Source of the DNA: Succinivibrio dextrinosolvens
GTDB lineage: Bacteria; Pseudomonadota; Gammaproteobacteria; Enterobacterales; Succinivibrionaceae
Length of the DNA: 64,000 nucleotides
Assembly (NCBI RefSeq): GCF_011065405.1
Contig: NZ_CP047056.1
Span: 580,747 to 644,746 of the forward strand
Reading direction: 5' to 3'
Shown: positions 41,889 to 51,480 of the stretch, piece after piece
Position numbering within the stretch: position 1 is the stretch's first letter
How the letters are laid out: each line of letters starts with the position of its first letter
Program-made: the position numbers and the translations under genes
The notes under the pieces: model-generated
The model's input: only the letters and a program-made list of their open reading frames with translations
Told to the model about the DNA's origin: nothing
The model's database searches: none

Positions 41889-43274
41889 CTAGCTGATTGA
41901 ATCGAATTGAGAAATTGTGGGCTGTCGGTGATCAAGTCCATTATTCTTGTAATATTCGGTCTTTGCCTTGTACATTCTCTCATCAGCAAGCTTTGCAAGT
42001 TCATCTATGTTTGCATCAGGATAATCTACCTTGCAGGCATGGCCTGCCGCAATAGACATATTCTTTACAAGTCTGCCCTGCCACTGATTAACATGTATAA
42101 AGAATTCTCTTTCTCCTATGGCATATTCATCAGGGGTTAAGTAAAATATACCGACAAATTCATCTCCACCGGTACGATAAATTTTTTTATTTTTTCCCTG
42201 CAGATGTTTCAGTTTTTCTGCTATATCTGCAAATCCATAAATCAGTTCATCTCCTGCCGCATGTCCAAGAGTATCATTAACCTGCTTGAGCTGATTTATA
42301 TCAAAAACAGTGAACACCAGATTATCAGGAATTGGATTATTGCGATAAAACTCAAGCTGAGCCTCATATGCTCTTCGATTCATGAATCCGGTCATATCAT
42401 CTGTAACTGAACGCAGGAATAATACCTGTTCCTTCTGTTTTCGTTCATCAATTATCTGTGTTGTAAACAGTACAACGGTAGGACAGCCATCATTATCAAT
42501 TTCTACAGAAATAAAGTTAGCGATAAACCAGCCTGTATGTTGTCCAATGAACTCAGAGGATAGAGTCTTAATTCCTCTCATACGTTCACTAATAGTCGTG
42601 AGATCAGTAAACTTTATGGCACTGTCACGATATTGAGGAACAATGACATTCTCCATAATGAGGCGCATTTTTTCTGTGGCTGGGATTTTTTTGTCCAAAA
42701 ATTCCTTTAACTCTCCACCTGAAGAGTATTCTGTTATTGTTCCGGTTTTAAGATTAATCAGATGCATAGAATAATACATATCAGCAAGGGACTTCAGAAT
42801 TCTTAGCTGTTCCGATTTTTCTGCATCAGCTTCTTTTAAACTTTCTTCTAGTTTTTTCTTGTCATCGATATCAATAAAGAAACCGACAAAAGATATTGGT
42901 GATCCATCTTCTCTTCTGGCAATTCTTCCTGCAGCATGAAACCAGCGATATCCACGGTTTTTGGTTAGAAATTGGTATTCAACATCATAAATTGTTCGAT
43001 TGGTATAATCTTTTACAGCGTTCCAATACAGCCTAATTATTTTTTGTTTATCATTTTTATGAATTCTGTCAGTGAACGGTTTGATTTCGTTAGGAAAGTC
43101 TGATTCATCCTTAAATCCAATCATGCGTCGGAAAACCTGACTCCATTTTAAAGAAGTCGGCTCACCGTTCTGGTCGAAAGTCATACTCCAAGCACCAGAG
43201 CCAAGTGCTTCTTGAAGAAGTTCAGCCTCATTAACAATCTCTGTTTCTGTAAAATTGTTGTCTTTCATCGGCAT
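41889..43274 (-). CDS. PAS/GGDEF diguanylate cyclase
   Basis: The product has 461 residues from the ATG at 43274, which follows AAAGG; an ATG at 43301 would add nine. Residues about 25-140 form a PAS domain with a PAC-like end (YRWFHAAGRIARREDGSPISFVGFFIDIDD). A second sensory region follows. The C-terminal domain has VFDINQLKQVNDTLGH and an intact RTGGDEFVGI, so it should make c-di-GMP from GTP. The RxxD feedback site five residues before GGDEF is absent, so product inhibition through it is unlikely. No membrane segment is seen. Confidence 0.88.
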   Translation of the reverse strand: MPMKDNNFTETEIVNEAELLQEALGSGAWSMTFDQNGEPTSLKWSQVFRRMIGFKDESDFPNEIKPFTDRIHKNDKQKIIRLYWNAVKDYTNRTIYDVEYQFLTKNRGYRWFHAAGRIARREDGSPISFVGFFIDIDDKKKLEESLKEADAEKSEQLRILKSLADMYYSMHLINLKTGTITEYSSGGELKEFLDKKIPATEKMRLIMENVIVPQYRDSAIKFTDLTTISERMRGIKTLSSEFIGQHTGWFIANFISVEIDNDGCPTVVLFTTQIIDERKQKEQVLFLRSVTDDMTGFMNRRAYEAQLEFYRNNPIPDNLVFTVFDINQLKQVNDTLGHAAGDELIYGFADIAEKLKHLQGKNKKIYRTGGDEFVGIFYLTPDEYAIGEREFFIHVNQWQGRLVKNMSIAAGHACKVDYPDANIDELAKLADERMYKAKTEYYKNNGLDHRQPTISQFDSIS

Positions 43275-43412
43275 ATCAACCTTTAAAAACAGTTTTCTCA
43301 CATACCTTCTTCTAGTTTAGAAAATTTGATTTATTTAAGAGAGAGTCGACTCCACAGTTATAAAAAAAATACTATAACGAATTTCGCACTATTTACAAAT
43401 AATCAAATCTTT

Positions 43413-43436
43413 CAGGAAGGCAATGCTGCCTCCCTG
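43413..43436. terminator. Hairpin downstream of the amber-interrupted small gene
   Basis: CAGGaAGGCA and TGCCTcCCTG pair around a four-base loop, 14 bases past the stop of the minus-strand frame at 43450. It lies between that gene and the cyclase promoter region. Confidence 0.5.
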
Positions 43437-43449
43437 ATATGCAATTTAA

Positions 43450-43695
43450 TTATTTCTCGATTTTGTATTTTGCAATTAGGTGGGATTTTAGTTTTTTAAG
43501 CTTCTCGCAGTCTTCTTCAACCAGAGTTTCTGTGGCAATAAAGTTGTAGAGCTCAGTGTTTGCCTTCTCAAGTCTGGTTATCTGGTCTGCCTGTAACCAG
43601 GTTCGTGCTGCCAGCATATACATGATAAACACTACAAAGATTACACAAACACCTATTATGAATTGAGAAAGCTAGTTGAGGTTGATTTTAACCAT
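43450..43695 (-). pseudogene. Small membrane protein gene with an in-frame amber codon
   Basis: ATG at 43695 has GAGG upstream and overlaps the stop of a preceding frame. The frame reads MVKINLN, TAG (43672-43674), LSQFIIGVCVIFVVFIMYM and continues through a coiled-coil-like tail to a TAA at 43450. The intact product would be 81 residues with one membrane helix, like a phage spanin or holin accessory protein. A start downstream of the TAG would lose half the helix. A suppressor tRNA or simple decay could explain it. Confidence 0.5.
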
Positions 43696-43765
43696 TTACT
43701 TTACCTCATTAATATCAATTTCCGGTGCTTTTCTGGCTGCAACTGAGGGTGCACCGGCGGTAGAC
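43696..43765 (-). pseudogene. C-terminal remnant cut by the duplicated ATPase unit
   Basis: A minus-strand frame reads AGAPSVAARKAPEIDINEVK and TAA, and its stop touches the ATG of the small membrane protein gene. Upstream it breaks off exactly where the duplicated spacer begins (43766). The rest of this gene is lost, so the ATPase copy 4 unit landed in a minus-strand operon. Confidence 0.45.
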
Positions 43766-45759
43766 AGAATTACGTATGTTTTCAAATAGATGCACGTTCT
43801 TGATACAGTCTTAAACTTCTATCGTGATACGGCTATAAACACATTTTATAATCTTGCCTCAGTTTTTAACTGCACCTTGCTACACCGGTTAACTGACCTT
43901 GATACAGTCTTAAACAGCAGTATAAAAACTTGCGTCTTTTCTGAAATGCTCAGGATGTTCATCCTCATAGACTGCAGTATGTAAAATTCACAAGTTTTTA
44001 CTTTTTGGTTACAAGAAAAATTAAAAAGATCCAAATTGTGAGGGACCATTATTTTCATGAATGAGTTCTGGTACTCCTTTTATAGGGGTCACAAATGTTA
44101 TAATTACTGTAGTAATTCAATAGATAGGGCGAGAAATGAAACTAATTGCACAGTCAGAAAATATTGAGAATATTATTGATAAAGATTCAATATACGTTGA
44201 TAAGACAGAATATATTTACAATCTGACTAAAGATTTTGACCGAGTATTTTTCTCTCGTCCTCGTCGTTTTGGTAAATCACTTACCTTAAACACCATCGGC
44301 ACTCTTTTTGAAAAAGGGGTTGAGCCTTATTTCAAGGGAACATGGATTTATGATAAATGGGATCAGGATAAATATCCTGTACTTCATTTAAGTTTCCTAA
44401 AATTCTCAGTAAATGATTTAACGGATTTTAAAAGAGAATTCTGTAACGAAATTCTAAAATTCGCCAAAGCAAATAGTATTACCGGTTTTGATGATGACAA
44501 TGAACCCAAAATTCTTTTGGGTAATGTTTTTTCTGCTATGCCTGATGGGAGGCAACTTGTACTTCTCATTGATGAATATGACTGTCAGCTCACAGCCAAT
44601 ATTAACAATAAAGAGTTATATGAGGAATTCAGAACTCTTTTCAGAGCTTTTTATGCTGTTCTAAAAGGTGACAAGCATATTAAATTCATGGCTATCACAG
44701 GTGTTACCAGATTAAAGGATGTCTCAATCTTCTCAGTTGGTTCAGATATTATGGATTTAAGCTATGAAAATGATTATTCAACCATGATTGGCTTTACCAG
44801 AGATGAGATAAAGAAATTCTATGACGATTATCTTAAGCTTGGAATCTCTATCGAGAAGGGAAAATCAGTCGATAGTGTCACAAATGAAGAAATTGAAGAG
44901 TTTGTTGAAAGAATTGCTGATAATTACGATGGATTCAGTTTTGATGAGTATCATAAGAATAAGGTATTCTCAACATATTCAGTAAACGTTTTTCTTCAGT
45001 CCTTATACAGAAAAAAATGTGTGAAGTTCGGAGATTACTGGTTCGATGTCGGTGGTCTGCCATCAATTCTCACGAATTACATTGCTTCATTTAATCTTAA
45101 TAAAATCTGTCAGCTTTTGACCTCAGAAATATCCATCCCATATAACGATTTTATGAATCCAACTTCTCTTATAGATATCAATGAGAATGTACTGATGTGT
45201 CAGACAGGATATTTAACTCTAAAATCTGAGCTTGCCCCTGTTGATGATGTTATTCTTGGAACAGCCAATAGAGAAGTAAAATCAGCTCTATTCATGCTGC
45301 TAGGTCTTAAAATCTTCGACACAACAACACCGGCATTTTCATTAAAAAACAGATATGTTATTGAAACCGGCAGTGTGGATGAAATTATATCTCTATTTAA
45401 CGAGGTATTAGCAGCACTGGCCTATGACAAATATCCTGTTGGGGATGAATTTGTATTAAGAGCACTGCTTCAGGTTTACCTGATAGGTAAGAATCATGAT
45501 GTACGAGTAGAACAGCACAACTACAAAGGCAGAAGCGATATTCTTGTTAACTTCCCTAAACGCAGAGTCGTTCTGGAGCTTAAATACACAGATAAAGTTA
45601 ACGAAGAAAAAAATAAACTTGATGAAGCAGAACAGCAGATCATAGAAAAAGGTTATGGTCTTGAGAATCTTGGCGACAGAGAACTGATTCAGATAGCCTG
45701 CGTATTCAATGGTGATAAGAACAAACGTCAGATCACCATGTACAAGAAAGTTGAAAACT
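43766..45759. repeat. Duplicated unit: spacer plus ATPase copy 4
   Basis: The left edge matches 37811 and the right edge lies near 45759, where similarity to the ends of the other copies stops. The left 370 bases are almost identical to 37811-38180. The unit interrupts a minus-strand gene on the left and has lost its own stop codon on the right. No terminal inverted repeats or clear target duplication are visible. Confidence 0.6.
44099..44117 (+). promoter_or_regulatory. Promoter with overlapping palindrome, ATPase copy 4
   Basis: TATAAT at 44099-44104 and AATTAC-TGTA-GTAATT at 44102-44117, identical to the sites before copies 2 and 3. Confidence 0.6.
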
Positions 45760-45779
45760 CTGTCATCGCTCTCGTTTGA
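44136..45779 (+). CDS. AAA-ATPase/PD-(D/E)XK nuclease protein (DUF1703 type), copy 4
   Basis: The 547-residue product is longer than its paralogs because the usual GTTGAATAG end is replaced by GTTGAAAACTCTGTC..., adding seven residues (NSVIALV) from flanking DNA. Motifs are intact: RPRRFGKSL, VLLIDEYDCQL, GRSDILVNFPKRRVVLELK. The variable segment reads KFSVNDLTDFKREFCNEILK. The middle matches copy 3 and the last third matches copy 1 (IFDTTTPAFSLKNRYVIETG), so it too is a mosaic. Confidence 0.85.
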   Translation: MKLIAQSENIENIIDKDSIYVDKTEYIYNLTKDFDRVFFSRPRRFGKSLTLNTIGTLFEKGVEPYFKGTWIYDKWDQDKYPVLHLSFLKFSVNDLTDFKREFCNEILKFAKANSITGFDDDNEPKILLGNVFSAMPDGRQLVLLIDEYDCQLTANINNKELYEEFRTLFRAFYAVLKGDKHIKFMAITGVTRLKDVSIFSVGSDIMDLSYENDYSTMIGFTRDEIKKFYDDYLKLGISIEKGKSVDSVTNEEIEEFVERIADNYDGFSFDEYHKNKVFSTYSVNVFLQSLYRKKCVKFGDYWFDVGGLPSILTNYIASFNLNKICQLLTSEISIPYNDFMNPTSLIDINENVLMCQTGYLTLKSELAPVDDVILGTANREVKSALFMLLGLKIFDTTTPAFSLKNRYVIETGSVDEIISLFNEVLAALAYDKYPVGDEFVLRALLQVYLIGKNHDVRVEQHNYKGRSDILVNFPKRRVVLELKYTDKVNEEKNKLDEAEQQIIEKGYGLENLGDRELIQIACVFNGDKNKRQITMYKKVENSVIALV

Positions 45780-45926
45780 TGTTGAAAAGCTGCTATATCG
45801 AGCACATCCTATCGATTCACTCAAGGACGGAAATTGATTTCACATCATCAACCAGTAACAACGATACAGCGTTTATTTAGCAGCAATATGTGATAAAGTA
45901 AAAATTTCGAAAATGAAGGAATTTTT

Positions 45927-46274
45927 ATGGCAGAAATTACAATTAACGCAGGCGTAACAAAAATTGATTATCCTACCGCCTATGCGCTTATAGAATCAGG
46001 AAAATGTATCCTTCTTGATATACGTGAGAAGAATGAATTTGAATCTGGTTTCATTCCAGGAGCCATTCACCTGTCTCTTAATGAAATGACTTTGGAAAAT
46101 ACAAAAAAAGTTGCGCCTGACTTTGCAACTCCACTAATCATATATTGCCGTACCGGAAGAAGAACCATAGAAGCAGGAAAAAAACTTAAACAGATGGGCT
46201 ATTACTACATTCTTGATATGGGAGGTATTTCAAACTGGCCATATGAAAAAGAATTCCCTCAAAACAGTAACTAG
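45927..46274 (+). CDS. Rhodanese-like sulfurtransferase domain protein
   Basis: The 115-residue product is a single rhodanese domain: DYPTAYALIESGKCILLDIRE, FIPGAIHLSLNEM, and the active loop IYCRTGRRT with the catalytic Cys, followed by LDMGGISNWPYE. Such small cytoplasmic proteins carry a persulfide sulfur on that Cys. The start has GAAGGAA upstream. The gene stands alone between the ATPase copy 4 unit and an insertion sequence. Confidence 0.9.
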   Translation: MAEITINAGVTKIDYPTAYALIESGKCILLDIREKNEFESGFIPGAIHLSLNEMTLENTKKVAPDFATPLIIYCRTGRRTIEAGKKLKQMGYYYILDMGGISNWPYEKEFPQNSN

Positions 46275-46548
46275 CAGTCAGATTTAAGATTTGGCGAAAC
46301 TAATAGAACCATAATAATTAGAAGATTTCCCACACGGTATAGACAGATTTATATTTTGGGTTTGACTTAAATTCAGATTTCAACTGAGTAGAAATGGAAC
46401 AGGGCGCAGATAGCGGAACAAATTATCCCCAGAAAAACTTCCTAAAATCAATCGGAATCTCATTCAGTTATCCTTTTTTAACATATACTCAGAATAAATG
46501 TACCATAAATTGCTTTTTAATAATTGGGATTTAGGAGGAAGCTCCTTT

Positions 46549-46605
46549 ATGAAGATGATGCTTTCTGTATTTGCCATGCTCACCTTATACAGTGAGAAGG
46601 TATGA
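46549..46605 (+). CDS. Possible 18-residue peptide or truncated signal sequence
   Basis: ATG at 46549 follows AGGAGG and a small GGAG/CTCC hairpin. The frame reads MKMMLSVFAMLTLYSEKV and stops. It looks like the first part of a signal peptide whose gene was cut, or a chance frame. The rest of the gap 46275-46713 shows nothing else that I can support. Confidence 0.25.
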   Translation: MKMMLSVFAMLTLYSEKV

Positions 46606-46713
46606 CAATGTTCTTTTTCTATGGCGTCAACACCATATGATGGCGCTCACATAGTTACAAATTTGTAATTTACAAAAATTAATGTAAATTAATCAGTTAG
46701 TTAACCTACTGAT

Positions 46714-48287
46714 TTTGTTCTTTCAAAATGTGATTCACGGATCAAACTTAATGTTGAATAATTAATATCCTTTCCCTGTAATTGTAACGGATACGAAAGA
46801 ATAAAAATGACTTCAACTGACCAGGATGCTTTTGACAATACTATTAACGATGCTTCCTTTCTTCAGAGAATTGTTGAGCTGAATTTAACTGATCCTCGAG
46901 CACAGGATCGCATTATCTATCCTCTGAGTGTCATATGCTCTATAGTTATTTTAGCCAGAATATGTAACTGTAATGACGCAAGAGAACAGAGACTGTTTTG
47001 GTTAGAAAAGCTGCCTTGGCTTAAAGAAAGTTTCTATGGTTTGGATGATGACGTTCCATCAGAGCAGACCTTAAGAAGAGTAGTAAGCATTCTTAATACT
47101 AATGAAACGGTAAACTTCCTAACAAACTACTTTGCCAATCATAGAGAACTCTCAGAGAAACCATTGGGTTCAGTACCCTTAAAAGAAAGAGAGGTAATAG
47201 CAGCAGATGGACAGAATATCAATGCAACAAGATCAAGCAAGAACGGTAATGATGCACGAAAAGATTCTGGCATCGACATCGTTAGTCTGCATTCCTCAAC
47301 CTACGGAATTACTCTCTCCCAGAGAACTGTAGACAAGAAAAATCATGAGGCAGAAGTAATTCTGGATATGATTAAAGCTCTGAATCTGAGAAATGCAATC
47401 CTCACCTGGGATGCCATAAATACCAGACCATATACAGTAAAGGCTGTGGTTGATGCCAATGCCGACTTTCTGGTTTGTCTGAAAGACAATCAGGGTAATC
47501 TGATAGATGACGTAAAAACAGGATTTCAATTCTACGATATGGATAAATATCCAGGAGAATCTGTTTCGTCTACCATGGTCTTTGAGGCTCATGGCAGAAA
47601 GGAAGGCAAAGAGATTGCAATTCTTGATGCCAAGTACGCCCTCTCTAAGGAAATGCGCAAAAAGTGGCCTGATGTCAATTCTGTGATAAGAGTAAGAACC
47701 ACAAGAATTTACAAAAACTCTAATACCATAGTTGAGAATGAAGACAGATTCTATATCAGCTCTCTGGTTATAGATGGACTGGATAAGGAATTTGCCGATA
47801 CCATGCTTAAAATCATTCTCCAGAGATGGAAGGTTGAATCAATGCACTGGGTACTGGATGTGGTCTTTGAGCAGGATCAGCTGCCATTAAGGAATAGAGA
47901 CTATATAAACAACAGCACAATCTACACCAAAATGGCATTCAATATTCTTAGCTACATCAGGGACAATATTCCTTACCACTACAATAAACCATGGTCTTTC
48001 AAGACACTGAGAATGCTTGCACAGAAAGATGATTATGGATTCAAGTTCATGAAAGCATTCTTTACCAGGGATATGTCAGAGCTTGAGAATGATGAAGGTC
48101 TCATCGGCATTGTCTACAAAGAGGCTGAGCCTACAGGCAATGACATTCCTGACAATCTAAAAGAAACCGGTTTTGAGGCCAGTATCAATGATGATACGCC
48201 ACTTGGTAAGTTTGCTAGAGGAAGACATAAAATCAAGGCTAAACGAACTTAGATTTAATCCTTTGAATCATATTTTGAAAGAACAAA
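46714..48287 (+). mobile_element. ISAs1-type insertion sequence
   Basis: TTTGTTCTTTCAAAAT plus eight further bases at 46714-46737 is repeated inverted at 48264-48287 with one mismatch in 24. These flank a single transposase gene. Partial similarity continues a little further out on both sides, so the true ends may lie up to about 20 bases outside the coordinates given. No clear target duplication was found. Confidence 0.75.
46807..48252 (+). CDS. ISAs1-family transposase
   Basis: The 481-residue product has the DDE-type layout of ISAs1 transposases: IAADGQNINATR with the first Asp, DIVSLHSSTYGITLSQRTVD, ILTWDAINTRP with the second Asp, LVCLKDNQGNL, and RWKVESMHWVLDVVFEQD with the Glu, then the NILSYIRDN helix. 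It is somewhat longer than the usual ~375-residue members, with a C-terminal tail. The frame is intact. Confidence 0.85.
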   Translation: MTSTDQDAFDNTINDASFLQRIVELNLTDPRAQDRIIYPLSVICSIVILARICNCNDAREQRLFWLEKLPWLKESFYGLDDDVPSEQTLRRVVSILNTNETVNFLTNYFANHRELSEKPLGSVPLKEREVIAADGQNINATRSSKNGNDARKDSGIDIVSLHSSTYGITLSQRTVDKKNHEAEVILDMIKALNLRNAILTWDAINTRPYTVKAVVDANADFLVCLKDNQGNLIDDVKTGFQFYDMDKYPGESVSSTMVFEAHGRKEGKEIAILDAKYALSKEMRKKWPDVNSVIRVRTTRIYKNSNTIVENEDRFYISSLVIDGLDKEFADTMLKIILQRWKVESMHWVLDVVFEQDQLPLRNRDYINNSTIYTKMAFNILSYIRDNIPYHYNKPWSFKTLRMLAQKDDYGFKFMKAFFTRDMSELENDEGLIGIVYKEAEPTGNDIPDNLKETGFEASINDDTPLGKFARGRHKIKAKRT

Positions 48288-48530
48288 GCCAAAGTTAGTG
48301 AATAACCTTGGCACTTTGTCGTGCCTGACTATAAAACATGGCTTTTGACAAAGATTTGAAAATTTGTAAATTGGCACAATTACCTGCCGATTTGGTTGAA
48401 AATCAGGCTTCAACAGATTTGAGATAATGATCTGATCGTGTTGGCGCCATATTCTTTTTCTTATTCCGATGTTTTTTTAGAATATCGTATAATAGTAGTG
48501 AGGATGACAAATAAGAGAAGGCCTTATTCG

Positions 48531-50114
48531 ATGGCAGAGTATTTAAATTGCGGCAATGAAAGTTTTTTTAATGAAGTCGATAATTATTATGTTGATAAGT
48601 CAGAAACTCTTGCTATTTTAAATAAGTCTTTAAACAGACGTGATCGATATATCTGTCTTACTCGTCCTCGCCGTTTTGGAAAATCTGTCAATGCAGCAAT
48701 GATTAACGCTTATTACTCCAAAGGCTGTGATTCAAAAGAGCTGTTCTCTAAATTAAAAATTGCCAATGAACCTTCTTTTGAAAGAGAACTCAACAATCAC
48801 AATGTCATAAGTTTGGACATTGTAAAGATGATTAACTCAAATAACGGTACAGACGGCATTATTGAATATATAACCAGTCAGGTTATTTCTGAATTGGAAC
48901 AGGCTTTTCCTAATTGTTTTGGTAATAAAAAAGACCTTTTTAGTGCTCTATCCGAAATCAACAGCCAAACAGGCGAAAGATTCATTGTGATTATCGATGA
49001 GTGGGATGGAATTTTCAGAGACCACTCTCATGATGAGAAACTTGAAATTGCTTATGTTGATTTCTTAAGAACCATGTTCAAGGGTAATGACTCCGATAGA
49101 GTGATTGAGCTTGCCTACATTACAGGTATTCTTCCAATAAAAAGATACAATACCCAGTCTGCACTTAATAATTTCAGAGAATATACAGTATTAAACCCAA
49201 CTCCATTCAGTGCTTTCTATGGTTTCACTGAAGATGAAGTAAAAGTAATCTGTAAAGAGCATGATTTAGATTTTAATGAAATCAAGCGCTGGTATGACGG
49301 CTATGTGTTAGATGATCTGCATATGTACAATCCAAATTCAATCATGAATCTGATTGTATCCAGAAGATTTCAGTCCTATTGGGGAAATACCGCAAGTTTT
49401 GAGAGCGTATCAGACTTAATCAGCATGAACTTTGAAGGACTCAAGGACGACATCTTCATGATGCTGGACGGCAGTGCTATAACAGGCATCAATACCAGAC
49501 TCTTCAATAACGATATTTCTTCATTAACTTCAAAAGATGCTGTAATTACCTATCTTATCCATTTAGGCTATCTTGCCTATACAGATGGCAGAGTATATGT
49601 GCCTAATGAAGAAGTAAGACTTACGCTTAAGGATGCAGTAGATACCTGCCGGTTCAGTGAATATCTGAACCTGATTAAGGCATCTGAAGAAATACTGGAA
49701 AAGACCTACGAAGGTGATGGAGCCTATGTAGCTGACTGCATCAGAAAATACCACTCAAAGTATTCATCAGTCATCAAATACAATTCTGAAGAAACTCTAA
49801 GTTACGTGGTACAGAATGCCTATCTGGCCTGTATTGAGAATTACTATAAGCCTGTAAGAGAAATGCCGTCAGGTGAAGGCTTTGCTGATATTGTATATAT
49901 TCCTAAAAGAGAAGCGGATAGAAACATACCGGCACTTGTCATAGAGCTTAAATGGAATAAAGATGCCCAAGCAGCTCTTGAGCAGATAAAAGAGAAACAC
50001 TACACCGAATCTCTTGAAGATTACTGTGGCAATATTATGTTAGTTGGCATTAACTATGATAAAGCCACAAAGGAACATTCCTGTATTATTGAGCAGATAA
50101 AAAAGAGCAGTTAA
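48531..50114 (+). CDS. AAA-ATPase/PD-(D/E)XK nuclease protein (DUF1703 type), divergent member
   Basis: The product has 527 residues from the ATG at 48531. A perfect TATAAT at 48487-48492 puts the transcription start near 48499, and AGAAGG precedes this ATG, so the upstream ATG (48504) and GTG (48438) are less likely. Motifs are LTRPRRFGKSVN, FIVIIDEWDGIF, and a nuclease core FADIVYIPKREADRNIPALV with IELKW. It is distantly related to the four copies upstream and shares no DNA-level identity. It follows the ISAs1-type element. Confidence 0.82.
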   Translation: MAEYLNCGNESFFNEVDNYYVDKSETLAILNKSLNRRDRYICLTRPRRFGKSVNAAMINAYYSKGCDSKELFSKLKIANEPSFERELNNHNVISLDIVKMINSNNGTDGIIEYITSQVISELEQAFPNCFGNKKDLFSALSEINSQTGERFIVIIDEWDGIFRDHSHDEKLEIAYVDFLRTMFKGNDSDRVIELAYITGILPIKRYNTQSALNNFREYTVLNPTPFSAFYGFTEDEVKVICKEHDLDFNEIKRWYDGYVLDDLHMYNPNSIMNLIVSRRFQSYWGNTASFESVSDLISMNFEGLKDDIFMMLDGSAITGINTRLFNNDISSLTSKDAVITYLIHLGYLAYTDGRVYVPNEEVRLTLKDAVDTCRFSEYLNLIKASEEILEKTYEGDGAYVADCIRKYHSKYSSVIKYNSEETLSYVVQNAYLACIENYYKPVREMPSGEGFADIVYIPKREADRNIPALVIELKWNKDAQAALEQIKEKHYTESLEDYCGNIMLVGINYDKATKEHSCIIEQIKKSS

Positions 50115-50280
50115 CCTTAAAGATTAAGGAATTCTGATCCAGCATCTTATTGAAGTTATATGGATTAATTACACCATATCCTTCCAGCTCCTCCTTTTGA
50201 GACTTTAACCGTACGATTAAAATAATCATTCCCTTGAAAGGAACCATAATACCTAGGGATTTAAGGTAGAGATAAGAAGG

Positions 50281-50547
50281 TTATCGGTGATTACTCTTTA
50301 ATACTTCACCTACTACAAGTGCCCCCGCGACAATCGTAGACATCACGCCAACATAAATACACTCGCCAACGGTCATGTCTTTCTTTGGCTCTTCCTTTTT
50401 CTCTGTATTCTCTGCAAGCTCTGTCTCTACCACGGCAGGTTTTAACAGTTCTGCTTCTTCAGGAGTTCTCTGAATCTTAGGCTGAGAAGAACAGGCCTGC
50501 AGGTTAAGAAAGGCTGCCAGAGTTATGAGAGTAATGAATTTTGACAT
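50281..50547 (-). CDS. Small lipoprotein
   Basis: From the ATG at 50547 the 88-residue product begins with a signal sequence ending in a lipobox (ITLAAFLNLQACSS, cleavage before Cys). The middle is rich in Glu, Lys and Pro, and a C-terminal hydrophobic segment (IYVGVMSTIVAGALVVGEVL) may contact a membrane. AGGA lies eight bases upstream. A longer frame to 50658 would bury the signal sequence. Its 5' flank belongs to the endA duplication. Confidence 0.7.
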   Translation of the reverse strand: MSKFITLITLAAFLNLQACSSQPKIQRTPEEAELLKPAVVETELAENTEKKEEPKKDMTVGECIYVGVMSTIVAGALVVGEVLKSNHR

Positions 50548-50572
50548 GAATATTATCCTAATTATTTTGGAT

Positions 50573-51480
50573 TCAGAATAATACCAAGATTGAAGAAAAA
50601 AGCAAATATATCTGATTCTTTTGAAGAGCCAACAGAAAGGTTTTGTTTCAGACAGCATAAAAACTGTCTAAATAAGTAAATTAAAGAAGTTGACACTTCT
50701 CTGTAATAAAAGGATTATCATTTCCCTGCACCAGCTCTATAAGCTCATTTCTTCTGCATTCATTCTTGTCTGGTCTGTACTGTTCATTCCAGGCTTTAAA
50801 CATACGTTCTTCCGCCATCGTTAAAGCAAGGTTATAACGCTGACTCATGTATAGGTATGCTCTGGCAATAATACCTTTTGATCTGTTTGGAGGAACCGCT
50901 GTCTTCAGCTTAGGAGAAATTCTCATCTGACACTGTCCATATGTGAATAATGTCTTATCAGAACTATTTATTCGATTGGTAAAACTGTAGTTGCTTCTGT
51001 CACTATGGATCTCTCCGATAGCAGGATACAGATTATGAAGATCTGACTCCATCTTCGCAAATAGACTGCTGGTAAGCTCACACTGTGCTCTTCCCTGTCC
51101 TTTTGGAGCTGACATCCAGCATGGCAATGTATGACCAAAGGTGTAAGCGGGAACAATATGCTCTGCCTCAACTCTATGGGCTCTGATCTTATCCTCTCGA
51201 ACTGAGTAACCACAGCCGTCCAGTTCAGGTACATAGCTATCAGAAGATTTAAAGACAAGCCTGCAGCCACAGTAAAGAGTCGTGGGATTATCAAGACGTG
51301 ACTCTATAATCGTCAAATCCTGTTTTGCAGATGATATATCTGCAACTGCAGGAAGAGAGGTACACACCATTAGAGTTATCACATAAAGAAAGCTTTTCAA
51401 AGGCATTCCTCTTTATAAATTAAATTCCCTAGACACCGTTTAGGAAATTCATTCGTTGATTTATAAGTATTTTTTTTAAT
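50573..51480. repeat. endA duplication, copy A
   Basis: This block recurs at 61838-62745 with a constant offset of 11,265 and only scattered base changes. It holds endA, its downstream GACAG/CTGTC hairpin and the start of the 60-bp palindromic repeats. Confidence 0.85.
50681..51406 (-). CDS. endA: Secreted EndA-type endonuclease I, copy A
   Basis: The 241-residue product has a signal peptide (SFLYVITLMVCTSLPAVA) and the beta-beta-alpha metal nuclease core of EndA/Vvn/Dns enzymes: HRVEAEHIVPAYTFG, then DLHNLYPAIGEIHSDRSNY and GIIARAYLYM. Several Cys suggest disulfide bonds outside the cytoplasm. Such nucleases cut double-stranded DNA in the periplasm or medium. It has a nearly identical copy at 61946-62671; the amino-acid differences are few and outside the core. 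Palindromic repeats lie just upstream. Confidence 0.9.
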   Translation of the reverse strand: MPLKSFLYVITLMVCTSLPAVADISSAKQDLTIIESRLDNPTTLYCGCRLVFKSSDSYVPELDGCGYSVREDKIRAHRVEAEHIVPAYTFGHTLPCWMSAPKGQGRAQCELTSSLFAKMESDLHNLYPAIGEIHSDRSNYSFTNRINSSDKTLFTYGQCQMRISPKLKTAVPPNRSKGIIARAYLYMSQRYNLALTMAEERMFKAWNEQYRPDKNECRRNELIELVQGNDNPFITEKCQLL

